A DNA stretch of 64,000 nt from Synechococcus sp. WH 8101 (GTDB lineage: Bacteria; Cyanobacteriota; Cyanobacteriia; PCC-6307; Cyanobiaceae): positions 248,001-312,000 of the forward strand of contig NZ_CP035914.1 of NCBI RefSeq assembly GCF_004209775.1, read 5' to 3'. The position numbers and the translations under genes were made by a program. Positions within the stretch are counted from its first letter, which is position 1, and each line of letters starts with the position of its first letter. Positions 9,022-17,400 of the stretch are shown here, one piece after another. A model generated the notes under the pieces. The model had not been told where the DNA came from, searched no databases, and saw nothing but the letters and a program-made list of their open reading frames with translations.

Positions 9022-9258
9022 ATGCGCACCACGCTCCAGTTGGATGACGATGTGCTCGATGCCGCACGCGTTCTTGCCCGTCAGCGGCACCTCAGTGTTG
9101 GTGCGGTGATCAGTGAGTTGGCGCGCCAGGCCTTGCGCCGGCCTGCTGGGCCGGAGGAGCCGCCATCGGAGCGATCCGGGTTGCCGCTCCTGCCGATCAC
9201 CTCTTCAGGTGGTGTGGTTGATCTCAACCTGGTGAATCAGCTGCGGCGAACGTGTTGA
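9022..9258 (+). CDS. VapB-like ribbon-helix-helix antitoxin
   Basis: A 78-residue protein beginning MRTTLQLDDDVLDAARVLAR. An RTTL-type beta strand followed by a helix with LDAARVLARQ and SVGAVISELARQAL is the ribbon-helix-helix fold used by VapB antitoxins to bind the operator as a dimer. The C-terminal tail (residues about 45-78) would wrap the toxin. ATG 9022 is preferred over TTG 9019. Its stop overlaps the start of the downstream PIN-toxin frame (GTG 9252), the usual vapBC coupling. Because that toxin is frameshifted, this antitoxin may be an orphan. Confidence 0.8.
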   Translation: MRTTLQLDDDVLDAARVLARQRHLSVGAVISELARQALRRPAGPEEPPSERSGLPLLPITSSGGVVDLNLVNQLRRTC

Positions 9259-9669
9259 TCGCCTTGCTGGATCCCCAGCACGTGCATCACGAGCCTGCTC
9301 ATCGCTGGTTCCAGGCCAACGCCAGCCGTGGCTGGGCGACATGTCCGTTGACCCAGAACGCCCTGCTGCGCATCCTCAGTAATCCCCGCTATCCCAACAG
9401 CCCCGGTGGCCCGGCCTCGGTGATGTCGTTGCTGCAGGGGATGCTCTCCCATCCAGGCCACCTGTTCTGGCCTGACCTCCTCTCCTGGTCCGCTGATGGC
9501 GAGCTGCAGGCTGAGCTGCTTCTTCATCACGGCCAAATCACCGACACCTAATCTCCTCGCCTTGGCTGTGCACCAAGGAGGCTGCCTGGTGAGCTTCGAT
9601 GCACGCCTGAGCACCCTTGCGGTGCCTGGTGGTGGCGAGGCGCTTTGCCTGATTGATCCCCAGGCGTGA
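9252..9669 (+). pseudogene. VapC-like PIN-domain toxin, frameshifted
   Basis: The frame starts LIALLDPQHVHHEPAHRWFQ, the first PIN strand with its conserved Asp. It continues through CPLTQNALLRILSNP, the region of the second acidic residue, to a premature TAA at 9549-9551. Reading on with one base removed at that point restores the expected family C-terminus: TYLLALAVHQGGCLVSFDARL, the strand and helix carrying the last acidic residues, ending at TGA 9667-9669. A single +1 insertion within TAAT therefore inactivates the toxin, unless it is a sequencing error. PIN toxins are Mg-dependent ribonucleases. The intact antitoxin gene is immediately upstream. Confidence 0.78.
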
Positions 9670-9679
9670 ATCAGTGGCA

Positions 9680-9774
9680 CTCGCAGATCGAGAGAGAGAA
9701 CAAGCGGCTCGCCGAGCTCAACGCCAAGCTGAGTGCAATCTCGTCATTGGAGGAGTACGGCGGGTTTGCTTGAG
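9680..9774 (+). repeat. 95-bp direct repeat, copy 1 (C-terminal gene fragment)
   Basis: This segment is about 94% identical to 10705-10799, with six differences seen by eye. It encodes QIERENKRLAELNAKL and then SAISSLEEYGGFA followed by a stop. Five of the six differences are silent in that frame, so both copies descend from coding sequence that diverged under selection. This copy begins 10 bases after the broken vapC-like gene and has no start codon of its own. Its parent gene's 5' part is missing here. Confidence 0.85.
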
Positions 9775-9844
9775 GGTGCATCGACCGCACCTGCAAAGCC
9801 CACTTCGGGATTAGCTTTAAAGCGTCTTCCGAGGGCTGAAAGCC

Positions 9845-10078
9845 GTGGCCGAATGGCTCGTCAACCTGCAGGTGGAGCAGCTTCCTGAGGGCTGTTACTT
9901 GGCCACTTGCGCCAGCATTCCTGGTTTGGTCGCCCAGGGTCGCACCCTCACCGAGACCCTTGAAATCGCGCGAGACGTCGCCAGGGAGCTGCACGAAGCA
10001 CGCCTTGAGCGCGGTGAACGCGAAGCCCCACCGGCTCTTGCACAGTCCTTCGAGCTTCCCGTGGTGCTCAGTGCGTGA
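9845..10078 (+). CDS. hicB: HicB-family antitoxin
   Basis: A 77-residue protein with the partial RNase-H-like HicB fold: WLVNLQVEQLPEGCYLATCASIPGLVAQGRTLTE. This matches the typical pattern in which a strand pair leads to the PGL(V/W)AQG turn and a helix TLEIARDVARELHEA. HicB neutralises the HicA mRNA interferase and usually represses the operon. The start is GTG 9845. The stop overlaps hicA in a TGATG arrangement, so the two are co-translated. The order hicB-hicA is the less common one. Confidence 0.85.
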   Translation: MAEWLVNLQVEQLPEGCYLATCASIPGLVAQGRTLTETLEIARDVARELHEARLERGEREAPPALAQSFELPVVLSA

Positions 10079-10395
10079 TGGGGCGCCTCTCCGGTTTTCG
10101 CTACCGCGATGTGGTGAAGCGTCTGAAGCGCTTTGGCTTTGCTTTCGATCGCCAGGCCGCAGGCTCCCACGAGATTTGGTACCAGGCATCTGGCCAGCGC
10201 TACACCACCATCCCCAACCACCCAGGTGACCTGCCTGAAGGAACCCTCCGGGCCATCCTTCGCCAAGCCGGCGTGAGTGTGGATGACTTCCTTTCGCATT
10301 CATTCTCCGTGCTCGAAGGCCTCGGGTTTGGTGGTTTTGGCGGTTTAGGTCGCCGGCCTTGTGAAAGCCACTCGTCAGTACAGGTGTATTATTAG
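10078..10395 (+). CDS. hicA: HicA-family mRNA interferase toxin with extended tail
   Basis: The double-stranded-RNA-binding-like HicA fold is visible: SGFRYRDVVKRLKRFGFAFDRQAAGSHEIW with the catalytic His in GSHEIW. TTIPNHPGDLPEGTLRAILRQAGVSVDDF is the second half, ending in the helix that closes the domain. HicA toxins cleave mRNA in the cytoplasm. The domain ends near residue 80. A further about 25 residues rich in Gly and Ser (GLGFGGFGGLG...) run to the stop and are not typical, so the original stop may have been lost. ATG 10078 is chosen over GTG 10075. Confidence 0.83.
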   Translation: MGRLSGFRYRDVVKRLKRFGFAFDRQAAGSHEIWYQASGQRYTTIPNHPGDLPEGTLRAILRQAGVSVDDFLSHSFSVLEGLGFGGFGGLGRRPCESHSSVQVYY

Positions 10396-10415
10396 CTGAG
10401 CGGCGATGGCTCGGC

Positions 10416-10799
10416 GTGGGTAGGGTTTGGTTCTTCGGCATCCAGGGCTGGATCACCCTGATCCTGGGCGGTCTGCTCGCGCTGATCACGCTTTTCACGT
10501 CGTACAGCCATGTCCACCTCCCCTTCCTCGGCACCATCGCCCTCAATCAGCAAATCGGAGTACTACTCCTCCTTGCCTTGGTTCCGGCGCTTGTTGGCGA
10601 CGCTGAATTGGCGACCCGTTGTCGACTACGAGCTGAGAGAGATCGCGCACGAGCAGCGGATGTAGCCGTAGGCCGGCGAAGCCGTAGCGGCTGAGGAGCG
10701 AGATCTCGCAGATCGAGAGAGAGAACGAGCGGCTCGCCGAGCTCAACGCCAAATTGAGTGCAATCTCGTCATTGGAGGAATACGGCGGGTTCGCATGAG
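10416..10799 (+). pseudogene. Small membrane protein with coiled-coil C-terminus, frameshifted
   Basis: From GTG 10416 the frame gives MGRVWFFGIQGWITLILGGL and two hydrophobic segments (about residues 8-28 and 43-62), then an Arg/Ala-rich helix (TRCRLRAERDRARAADVA) before an in-frame TGA near 10692. The sequence beyond, in another frame, encodes EISQIERENERLAELNAKLS and ends SSLEEYGGFA, a natural coiled-coil continuation that is the second copy of the 95-bp repeat. One frameshift around 10680-10692 would unite them into a roughly 125-residue membrane protein. I do not recognise the family. The same C-terminus at 9680-9774 shows that at least two related genes existed. Confidence 0.6.
10705..10799 (+). 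repeat. 95-bp direct repeat, copy 2
   Basis: Partner of 9680-9774, in direct orientation and 1,025 bases away, so that hicBA and the membrane-protein 5' part lie between the two copies. The coding content is QIERENERLAELNAKL then SAISSLEEYGGFA and a TGA. Recombination between the copies would excise hicBA. Confidence 0.85.
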
Positions 10800-10821
10800 G
10801 TGGTTTCGCCCGAAAGGGTGC

Positions 10822-11166
10822 TTACTGGAGCTCAAGCCAGTCGCGAAGAGCGAGATCCAAGTCGGCCATGGCTGAGGCCTCCAGCCGTCCAACCATGCTC
10901 CCGATCGCTGCAGCAGGCACGGTGAAGAGCTTGTCGGCCATCAGTTGAGACGGCTTGCGCAGGCCGTTGCCTGGGCTTGGCGCCACCGGAATTCGCACGA
11001 GCGGTGCATCGATCAGGGTGCTGGTGAGCGGGCAGAGCGTGATGCTGGGATGTCGCTCGAGCCATCGATTCGCCTGCACGACTACCGCCGGCCTTGGTTT
11101 CCCGGAGTACACCCCTGGGCTGGCAACGGTTACCACAAGCCCCCGTTCCAGTGGCATCCGCCTCAT
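10822..11166 (-). CDS. MazF/PemK-like mRNA interferase toxin
   Basis: A protein of about 114 residues starting MRRMPLERGLVVTVASPGVY. GKPRPAVVVQANRW is the conserved beta-barrel motif of MazF/PemK endoribonucleases, CPLTSTLIDAPLVRIPV is the middle strand pair, and PSQLMADKLFTVPAAAIGSMVGRLE corresponds to the family S-x-x-x-D-K block ending in the final helix. The Met at 11166 forms an ATGA overlap with the upstream antitoxin stop, so I chose it over ATG 11175. It is likely a sequence-specific ribonuclease kept in check by the upstream RHH protein. Confidence 0.82.
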   Translation of the reverse strand: MRRMPLERGLVVTVASPGVYSGKPRPAVVVQANRWLERHPSITLCPLTSTLIDAPLVRIPVAPSPGNGLRKPSQLMADKLFTVPAAAIGSMVGRLEASAMADLDLALRDWLELQ

Positions 11167-11390
11167 GCCGTCCAATCAGCCCAGTCGGGCAGCTGTTCGC
11201 TCCAGTGGGCCGAGCTGCTGTGTTCAGCAATCAAAGCCGACTGGCGCCTGGCTTCATCGCCATCCCCGAAGCGCTCCACATACTGCGCAATCGCTTCTCG
11301 TACGCAGGCGCTTCGACTCTTGCCAAGGCTGCGCGCCAGTCGGTCAAGCCGCTGTTCAAGCTCAGGTTCCACGCGCACGCCGATCGCCAT
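11163..11390 (-). CDS. Ribbon-helix-helix antitoxin partner of the MazF-like toxin
   Basis: A 75-residue protein, MAIGVRVEPELEQRLDRLAR, with a short strand (IGVRVE) and two helices (ELEQRLDRLARSLGKS; ACVREAIAQYVERFGDG). This is a CopG/RelB/ParD-type DNA-binding fold followed by an acidic/Trp-rich tail (HWSEQLPDWADW) that probably contacts the toxin. ATGA coupling with the toxin gene supports a two-gene operon. About 150 bases separate it from the divergent next module. Confidence 0.8.
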   Translation of the reverse strand: MAIGVRVEPELEQRLDRLARSLGKSRSACVREAIAQYVERFGDGDEARRQSALIAEHSSSAHWSEQLPDWADWTA

Positions 11391-11537
11391 CCTTGCTGCG
11401 GGTTGAACGTTTTGTTCAACAATCCTAGTCCTGCTTCTCGCTCTGGCTGCGACTCTCGCCCCTGGTCCCGCGTCCTCCCGCGGGTCCTACCGTTTGCCAT
11501 CTGGTATTACGCTTGATCGGTGATCTGCTCAGGTGCC

Positions 11538-11792
11538 ATGGCTGTCATCTCGCTCAAGTTGTCCGACGAGCTCGACCAGCTGTTGTCTGAGCAGGCCCAG
11601 CGCACCCATCTCAGCAAATCCGAGCTCATGCGCCGCGCCCTCCAGGCCTATCTGCGGGTGGCGAATGGGTCGGCATCCGACTCTGAACCCTCAGCTGGTG
11701 ATCTGCTGGCCGACCTGATTGGCTGCTGTGCAGATGCCCCGCCCGATCTCTCCACGAATCCTGTCCACTTGGCGGGCTTTGGGGAGCGCTGA
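11538..11792 (+). CDS. Ribbon-helix-helix antitoxin (second VapB-like)
   Basis: An 84-residue protein from ATG 11538, MAVISLKLSDELDQLLSEQA. The strand VISLKL and helices DELDQLLSEQAQRT and SKSELMRRALQAYLRV form the RHH fold with the typical HLSKSELMRRAL second helix. The remaining tail is flexible and acidic. The frame is open to 11520, but the internal ATG is better placed. Two bases after its stop begins the PIN toxin, so the pair is an operon. Confidence 0.82.
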   Translation: MAVISLKLSDELDQLLSEQAQRTHLSKSELMRRALQAYLRVANGSASDSEPSAGDLLADLIGCCADAPPDLSTNPVHLAGFGER

Positions 11793-11794
11793 CG

Positions 11795-12202
11795 ATGGCG
11801 GTGCTTCTGGATACGGGCCCTTGGGTTGCCCTGCTCAGCAGTAATGACACGCATCATCAATGGGCTGTGCAGCAATTCCGTCAGCTCACGCCCCCTTTGC
11901 TCAGCTGTGAGCCCGTGGTGGCGGAGACCTGTTTTTTGTTGGCCCGTTCAGGCTTTGATCCTGCTTTGGCCCTTCAGTTCATCGAGCGTGGTGTGGTGCA
12001 GCTGCCGTTTGTGCTGCAAGACCAGATCACGGCTGTGAGCTCGCTCTTCAAGCGCTACGACAACGTGCCGGCCTCACTGGCCGATGCGGCCTTGATTCGC
12101 CTCTCCGAAATCCACGACGCTCCGCGTCTGCTCACAACCGACAGCGACTTTCATCTCTATCGCCGCCATGGCCGCCAGGTGATTCCCCTCATCACTCCCT
12201 GA
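11795..12202 (+). CDS. PIN-domain ribonuclease toxin (VapC-like)
   Basis: A 135-residue intact PIN domain. LLDTGPWVALLSSNDTHHQW supplies the first Asp, SCEPVVAETCFLLAR the conserved Glu, and ASLADAALIRLSEIHDAPRLLTTDSDF the last two acidic positions. The domain cleaves RNA in a Mg-dependent manner, likely tRNA or rRNA in VapC relatives. It is directly downstream of its RHH antitoxin and, unlike the toxin at 9252, has no frameshift. Confidence 0.85.
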   Translation: MAVLLDTGPWVALLSSNDTHHQWAVQQFRQLTPPLLSCEPVVAETCFLLARSGFDPALALQFIERGVVQLPFVLQDQITAVSSLFKRYDNVPASLADAALIRLSEIHDAPRLLTTDSDFHLYRRHGRQVIPLITP

Positions 12203-12277
12203 TTCGCAGTTCGTTCTGGAGGAACGCCGATGAGGAGCGAGAACGCGCGGCTTGCCTAGCATGAGCAAGCCCGCCGG

Positions 12278-12510
12278 ATGTCGGCGATGACCTTATGGGA
12301 CGCCTTGGCACCCTTGCGCTTGCCTGCAGATCTGCGGCTGACCCCAGAGCAGTTCGAATTGGTGTGTGCAGAGAATCGCGAGGCCGTGCTCGAGCTGGCT
12401 GCCGATGGACATGTGATCGCCATGACACCCACAGGCAGCGAAACCAGTGGACGCAACAGTCGGTTGGTGATGCGGTTGCTGCTCTGGGCGAAATCTGGGC
12501 GGGCTGAACG
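12278..12510 (+). pseudogene. Uma2-family (DUF820) endonuclease-like, N-terminal fragment
   Basis: The frame MSAMTLWDALAPLRLPADLR, LTPEQFELVCAENREAVLEL and GHVIAMTPTGSETSGRNSRL matches the start of cyanobacterial Uma2/DUF820 proteins, a restriction-endonuclease-like fold. The central PD-(D/E)xK region should follow but is absent. After about LLLWAKSG the sequence runs into the amidase-like gene and the frame decays to a stop at 12622. I interpret it as truncated by deletion or by insertion of the amidase segment. Confidence 0.7.
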
Positions 12511-12536
12511 ACTGACTCTCCACAACCATCAGCCCC

Positions 12537-13460
12537 ATGGCTCCCACTCTCTATCTGCACTGGACCGCCACCGGATACAACTGGATCCGGCCCGGCCACT
12601 ACCACGCGATCATCAGCGGTGATGGCCGGGTGCATCGGCTCCATGCCTACAGCGTGGACTTGCCCGCCCACACCTATGCCCGCAACAGCAACAGCGTCGC
12701 CCTCTCCTGCGCCTGCATGGGCGGCATCCCCGATCCCTGGACCCAGCCACCCACGCCACCCCAGCTGCAAGCGCTTTGCGAGGAGGCGGCCGCCATCGCC
12801 CGCAGCTGGGGCTGGAGCGCTGAGGACATCACGATCCGCACGGTGATGACCCACGCGGAAGCCGCCTCCAACCGCGACGGCCGCGTCATGCACGACAACT
12901 ACGGCCCCGTGATCTGGGGCGGCACCGGCGAGCGTTGGGATCTGCTGCAGCTCCAGAAGAACGGCCCCACCGATGGTGGCGATCAGCTGCGCGCCCGCAT
13001 CCGCGCCATCCTCGCTGGCACCGATGCTTCGCCTTCGGCAACGCAGCCTGGGCAGCTGTCCGGGTCGCCGCTGCAGTTCCGCGGCAGCACCACGATTCAG
13101 GCCCGCGGTGAGGCGCTCACGGTGCAGAGCGATGCCCATGGCACCTCCTGGGCCCTGGTCTCTGATCTGCTCGCGCGCTACGGCATCGCCTACGCCTGGG
13201 ATGCCAATGGCCGCCGCGTCTTGATCGGTGCCCTCGATGTCCCCCCCACCTACCGCGACGATTCGGTGCAGGCGTCGGTGGGCTGGCCATTGTTCACCAT
13301 GACCCTGGAAACCGCCAGCGCCCCGGTGATCCTCACCGGCATCCTCCGCCCCTCCGAAGCGGGCGATCGCGCCTGGTGCCGCGTGGTGGAATTCGCCGAA
13401 GAGTTCGGCATCACCGTGCGCTTCGAGCCGCTGGAGCTGGGCGAACGGCGCGGCGGCTGA
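12537..13460 (+). CDS. N-acetylmuramoyl-L-alanine-amidase-like protein
   Basis: A 307-residue protein. The first about 145 residues, with LYLHWTATGYNWIRPGHYHA, a strand GDGRVHRLH, ARNSNSVALSCACMGG and MTHAEAA, look like the amidase_2/PGRP fold. The His in LHWTA, the His in YHAII and the late His in MTHAEA could form the zinc site. The C-terminal half (about 170-307) has no family I recognise. No signal peptide is visible, so it may be a phage-type lysin or an effector. It lies between a truncated Uma2 gene and the giant surface gene, and could be a prophage remnant. It converges on the giant gene with 36 bases between. Confidence 0.65.
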   Translation: MAPTLYLHWTATGYNWIRPGHYHAIISGDGRVHRLHAYSVDLPAHTYARNSNSVALSCACMGGIPDPWTQPPTPPQLQALCEEAAAIARSWGWSAEDITIRTVMTHAEAASNRDGRVMHDNYGPVIWGGTGERWDLLQLQKNGPTDGGDQLRARIRAILAGTDASPSATQPGQLSGSPLQFRGSTTIQARGEALTVQSDAHGTSWALVSDLLARYGIAYAWDANGRRVLIGALDVPPTYRDDSVQASVGWPLFTMTLETASAPVILTGILRPSEAGDRAWCRVVEFAEEFGITVRFEPLELGERRGG

Positions 13461-13496
13461 GCCAGCGGTGCTTGCCCAGTTGTGGTGAACCAGTGA

Positions 13497-14420
13497 TCAG
13501 AACTTCCAGCGGAAGCCGCCGCCGTAGTTGATCGATTCGGTGCTGCCGGGTGCGAGCTGACCCAGACCGTTCACGTACAGGCTGAGCTTGTCGTTGACCA
13601 CCACATCGAGGCCCAGGCCCAGATTCCACCAGGAGGAGGGTGCGGCCACACCGGCCACGGTGAACGAGGCAGCCGGTGCCGCGGTGAACTGGGCGGTGAG
13701 GTCGCGGTTGGTGTTGCCCAGATCCCAGGCGTAACCCACGCTCACCCGGGGGATCACGGTCATGCCGTTGGTCTGGAACGGCTGCTTGAACTCCACGCCG
13801 AGCTCGAGCGGAACCGAGCTGTACGACACGTTGTCGTAGCGCAGGGAGTAGCTGGCTTTGCCTGGATCGGGGGAGGCGATCAGCGGGTTGCCGGGCTGTT
13901 GGTAGGCGCGGTTGTTCGACGACGTCGACTCGGAGTAGCTGTTCTGGTTCAGCTGCAGCCAGCTGATGCCCAGCGACGGGATCAGGCTGCCCTGGTTGCC
14001 GGTGTTGATCACCTGGCTCAGTTGCAGCGTGCCGCCCAGGGCGGTGCTGCTGCTGCTGCCTTGTTCCGTGGCGGGGTAGCCAGGAATGTTCACCTGACGG
14101 GTGATGTCGGTGTTGAAGCCGCCCACCCCGAAGGCGCCCGAGAGCCAGGTGGCCGAGCCGAGCCGTTGCTTGGCATACACCATGCCGCTCCAGCCTTCCG
14201 TTTCACCGAAGGTGTTTGGTTCGCCGGTGGTGGTCCAGAGGTTGTCGAAGCGACCGGCGAGGCCCACCAGGGTGTTGCTGCCGATCAGGGTGTCAGCGCC
14301 CACGGTGGTGTTGAACGCCGTGGTGTTGTAACCGGCCTGATCGGAGCTGCCGCTGCCGGGGGTGCTGGCATCAGAGCCACCCGCATTCACCCAGCTGCGC
14401 CACTTGCCGCAATCGGCCGG
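13497..14420 (-). other. C-terminal autotransporter beta-barrel domain
   Basis: The last about 300 residues alternate hydrophobic and polar residues in strand-length blocks, for example NTLVGLAGRFDNLW, GWSGMVYAKQRLG, TWLSGAFGVGGF, LGGTLQLSQVI, PRVSVGYAWDLG and KLSLYVNGLGQLA. The terminal Phe is the Omp85/BAM recognition residue. A helical linker (TAALIFAQETKGDLNALYRQ region) precedes it, as in classical type V autotransporters, where a helix threads the barrel. Confidence 0.8.
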
Positions 14421-17400
14421 ATCGCCGGTGTAGGTCTCGCCCGGCTGAAGTTGCTGCACCTCGGCGATGCAGCGCTGCAACTGGTTGAGCACCGCCGCGT
14501 TGAGGGCGTTGCTCACGTCCTGCTGGAAGGCGAGGCCCGCGGTGATCGTGGCCTGGGGGAAGGCCGCCGAGGTGGCGCCGGAGAGCTGGCGATACAGCGC
14601 ATTGAGGTCGCCCTTGGTCTCCTGGGCAAAGATCAGGGCCGCGGTGGATTCAAACTTGGCGGTGCTCCCCTTGGCCTGGATCTTGTTCACCGCCTTGCCC
14701 ACAGCGGTGCTGTTGGGATCGAGTCCGCTCGGGGCGTAATCCACGGTGTAGCGGAAGCTCAGATCCTGGTTGTTGTCGATCAGATCGAAGCTGAAGGAGG
14801 CCACCGCCGACTTGGGTGCCACCAGCTTGAGATCGCCGATGGTGATCCCATCCAGGGCATCAACGATGCCTTCTGAGATGAAGGTGCCCGGCATGGCCTG
14901 GCCCACCTGGTTGGCGAGCAGGTTCACGGTGCCGTTGAGGTTGGCGCGGTAGCGGGTGGTGAGGTTGTCGGTTTCGCCGGAGCGAAGCACCAGATCCGCC
15001 TCATACACCGAGGTGTCGGTGGTGTCGTAGTTGGCGTTCACCACCAGGTTGCCGATCCGGTATTCCCCGTTGGGATTCACCACACCACGCTGAATCAGCG
15101 TCACGTTGCCGTTCGCATCCACCAGCTGGGATTCGAGGCGGGCGTTGGGCGCGTTGTAGATGTCGCGGGTGATGCCGGGAAGAATGATGTCGCCGGAGAT
15201 CTCGCCGAAGTTGCTGATTTCGTCGGGACCGCCCGGGCCGGTGATGGCATTGCTGCTGCCATCGCTGCCGCCGATGATCGTGCCGTAGTTGATCACGCGC
15301 TCCACCCGGTCGGTGGGCAGGTTGATCGCCGAGCCGCCGTCACCACCCTGGATCAGGGCACCTGCGGCGTTCTCGACGCGCAGGTTGCCGCTGATGACGC
15401 TGGTGCTCTTGGTGATGCCCACGCCGCCCTGGCCGGTGGCACGGATCACACCGCTGTTGCGCACCACCACCTCACCGGCAGGAGCGGTGCCATCGGTGAA
15501 GCCCTCGGTGATCGCGCTCACCGAACCATCGGGGTTCTGATAGAGGTAGGCGCCACCGGTGGCGTTCTGGAACAGCAGGGCCACGGCGTTGGTGCCGGAG
15601 GCGGTGATGCTGCCGCTGTTGTCGATGGTGATGTCGCCGGAGCCACCCGTGGGCTTGCCGAGCAGGCTGGCGCTGTTGTCCTTGCTGACGCCGCCGAACA
15701 CGAAGCCACCACCGCCGGCGATGGTCTGGGCGACTACGGCGTGGGCGCCGGTGCCGCTGGTGCTGATGGCGCCGGTGTTGGTGAAGCTGATGTCGGCCGA
15801 ACTGGAGTCGGCATTGGTGTTGTTGAGGCTCACGGCACCGGAATCGGAACCGCTGACGCCGCCACCACCGCCGATGGTCTGCAGCAGCATCCCGAAGCTG
15901 TTGTCGCCGCTGGTCACGATCGTGCCGCTGTTGCTCACGTTCAGGGCACCGCTGGCTGTGGTGGTGCCGCTGTGGTTGGCCGCCGCGAAGTTGGCGCTGC
16001 TGCCGCCGGTGGTGTAACCACCACCACCACCGATGCTCTGGAGCACCACAGCGGGCGACTGGTTGCCACTGGTGCCGATTACACCACCGTTGTTGCTCCA
16101 GGTGATCGCACCGGCACCGGCATCGGAGCCGAGGGTGCCCGTTCCGCCGGCACCCAGCTGCACCGAGCCGCTGGTGGCTGAGGCGAAACCACCGCCACCA
16201 CCGATGCTCTGGAGCACGAGGGCGGGGCTGGTGTTGCCGCTGCTGCTCACCCGGGCATTGCTGCTGAGGCTCAGGTCGATGGCCGCTGCAGAGCTGTTGC
16301 CCACGTTGAGGTCGGCACCGCTGCGACCGGCCGTGAAGTTTCCGCTCACCACACCCACACTGCCGCCGCCGCCGCCGATCGTCTGGGCGAGAAGGGCGGG
16401 GGCATTGGCGCCGCCGGAGCTGATGCTGCGCTCGAGGCTGAGGGTCAGCGCGCCGGCGCTGCGATCGCCACGGCCGAGGCCGCCGAGAGTGGCATCGCCG
16501 CCCACGTTGGCCGCCGTGCCGCCACCGCCGCCGAGGCTCTGGGCGAGCACGGTGGTGCTGCCGTCGCCACTGCTGGAGAGCGGCGCGTTGATCGTGAGGT
16601 TGAGAGCACCGCCACTGGCGATCGGTGTGCCCAACGGCACGGAGGTGCCGCCGAGGTTGGCATCGCTGCCCACGCTGCCAACGCGTCCACCACCGCCACC
16701 GATCGATTGCAGCAGCAGGGCGCTGGCATCGTTCCCAGTGGTGGCCGCCGCCACCTGGTTGGCGAGGCTCAGATCGGCGCCGGAGGAGGTGCCGCGATAG
16801 AGGCCACCCAACTGGGCAGTGGCGCTGGTGCTGCCGGTGTAACCGCCACCGCCACCGATCGACTGGAAGCTGAAGCCGCTGGAGCCCTCACCTGTGGTGA
16901 CGATCCGGCTGCTGCCGCCGGCACTGAAGCTGAGGCTGCCGCCGCTGCCTTCCGTGCCATTGCTGCCGCCGCCGAGCAGCAGAGCACCGCCGCTGATGGT
17001 GTTGTTCGGGAACACCAGACCGCCGCCGCCACCCACCGACTGGAGCACGAAGGCGGGCGACTGACTGCCGGTGGTCACGATCGAGCCGTTGCCGCCATCG
17101 CTGGCGAGGTTGAGCGAGACGCTGCCGGCGTTGCCACTGCCGCCATCGGCGCCGAGGCTCACCGAACCACTGGCGCTGCCGGCGCGGCCGCCACCGGCAC
17201 CCACCGACTGGCCGAAGAGGCCGATCGATTGATCGCCGCTGGTGCTGATCGTGCCGGTGCTGCTGATGCTCACATCGCTGGCATCACCGGAGCCGCCGCC
17301 ACTGGTGCCCATGCTGAGGGCCGTGCTGGTGCCACCCACCAGGCCGCCACCACCACCGACGCTTTGCACCAGCAGGCCATCGCTGCCAAAGCCGCTGGTG

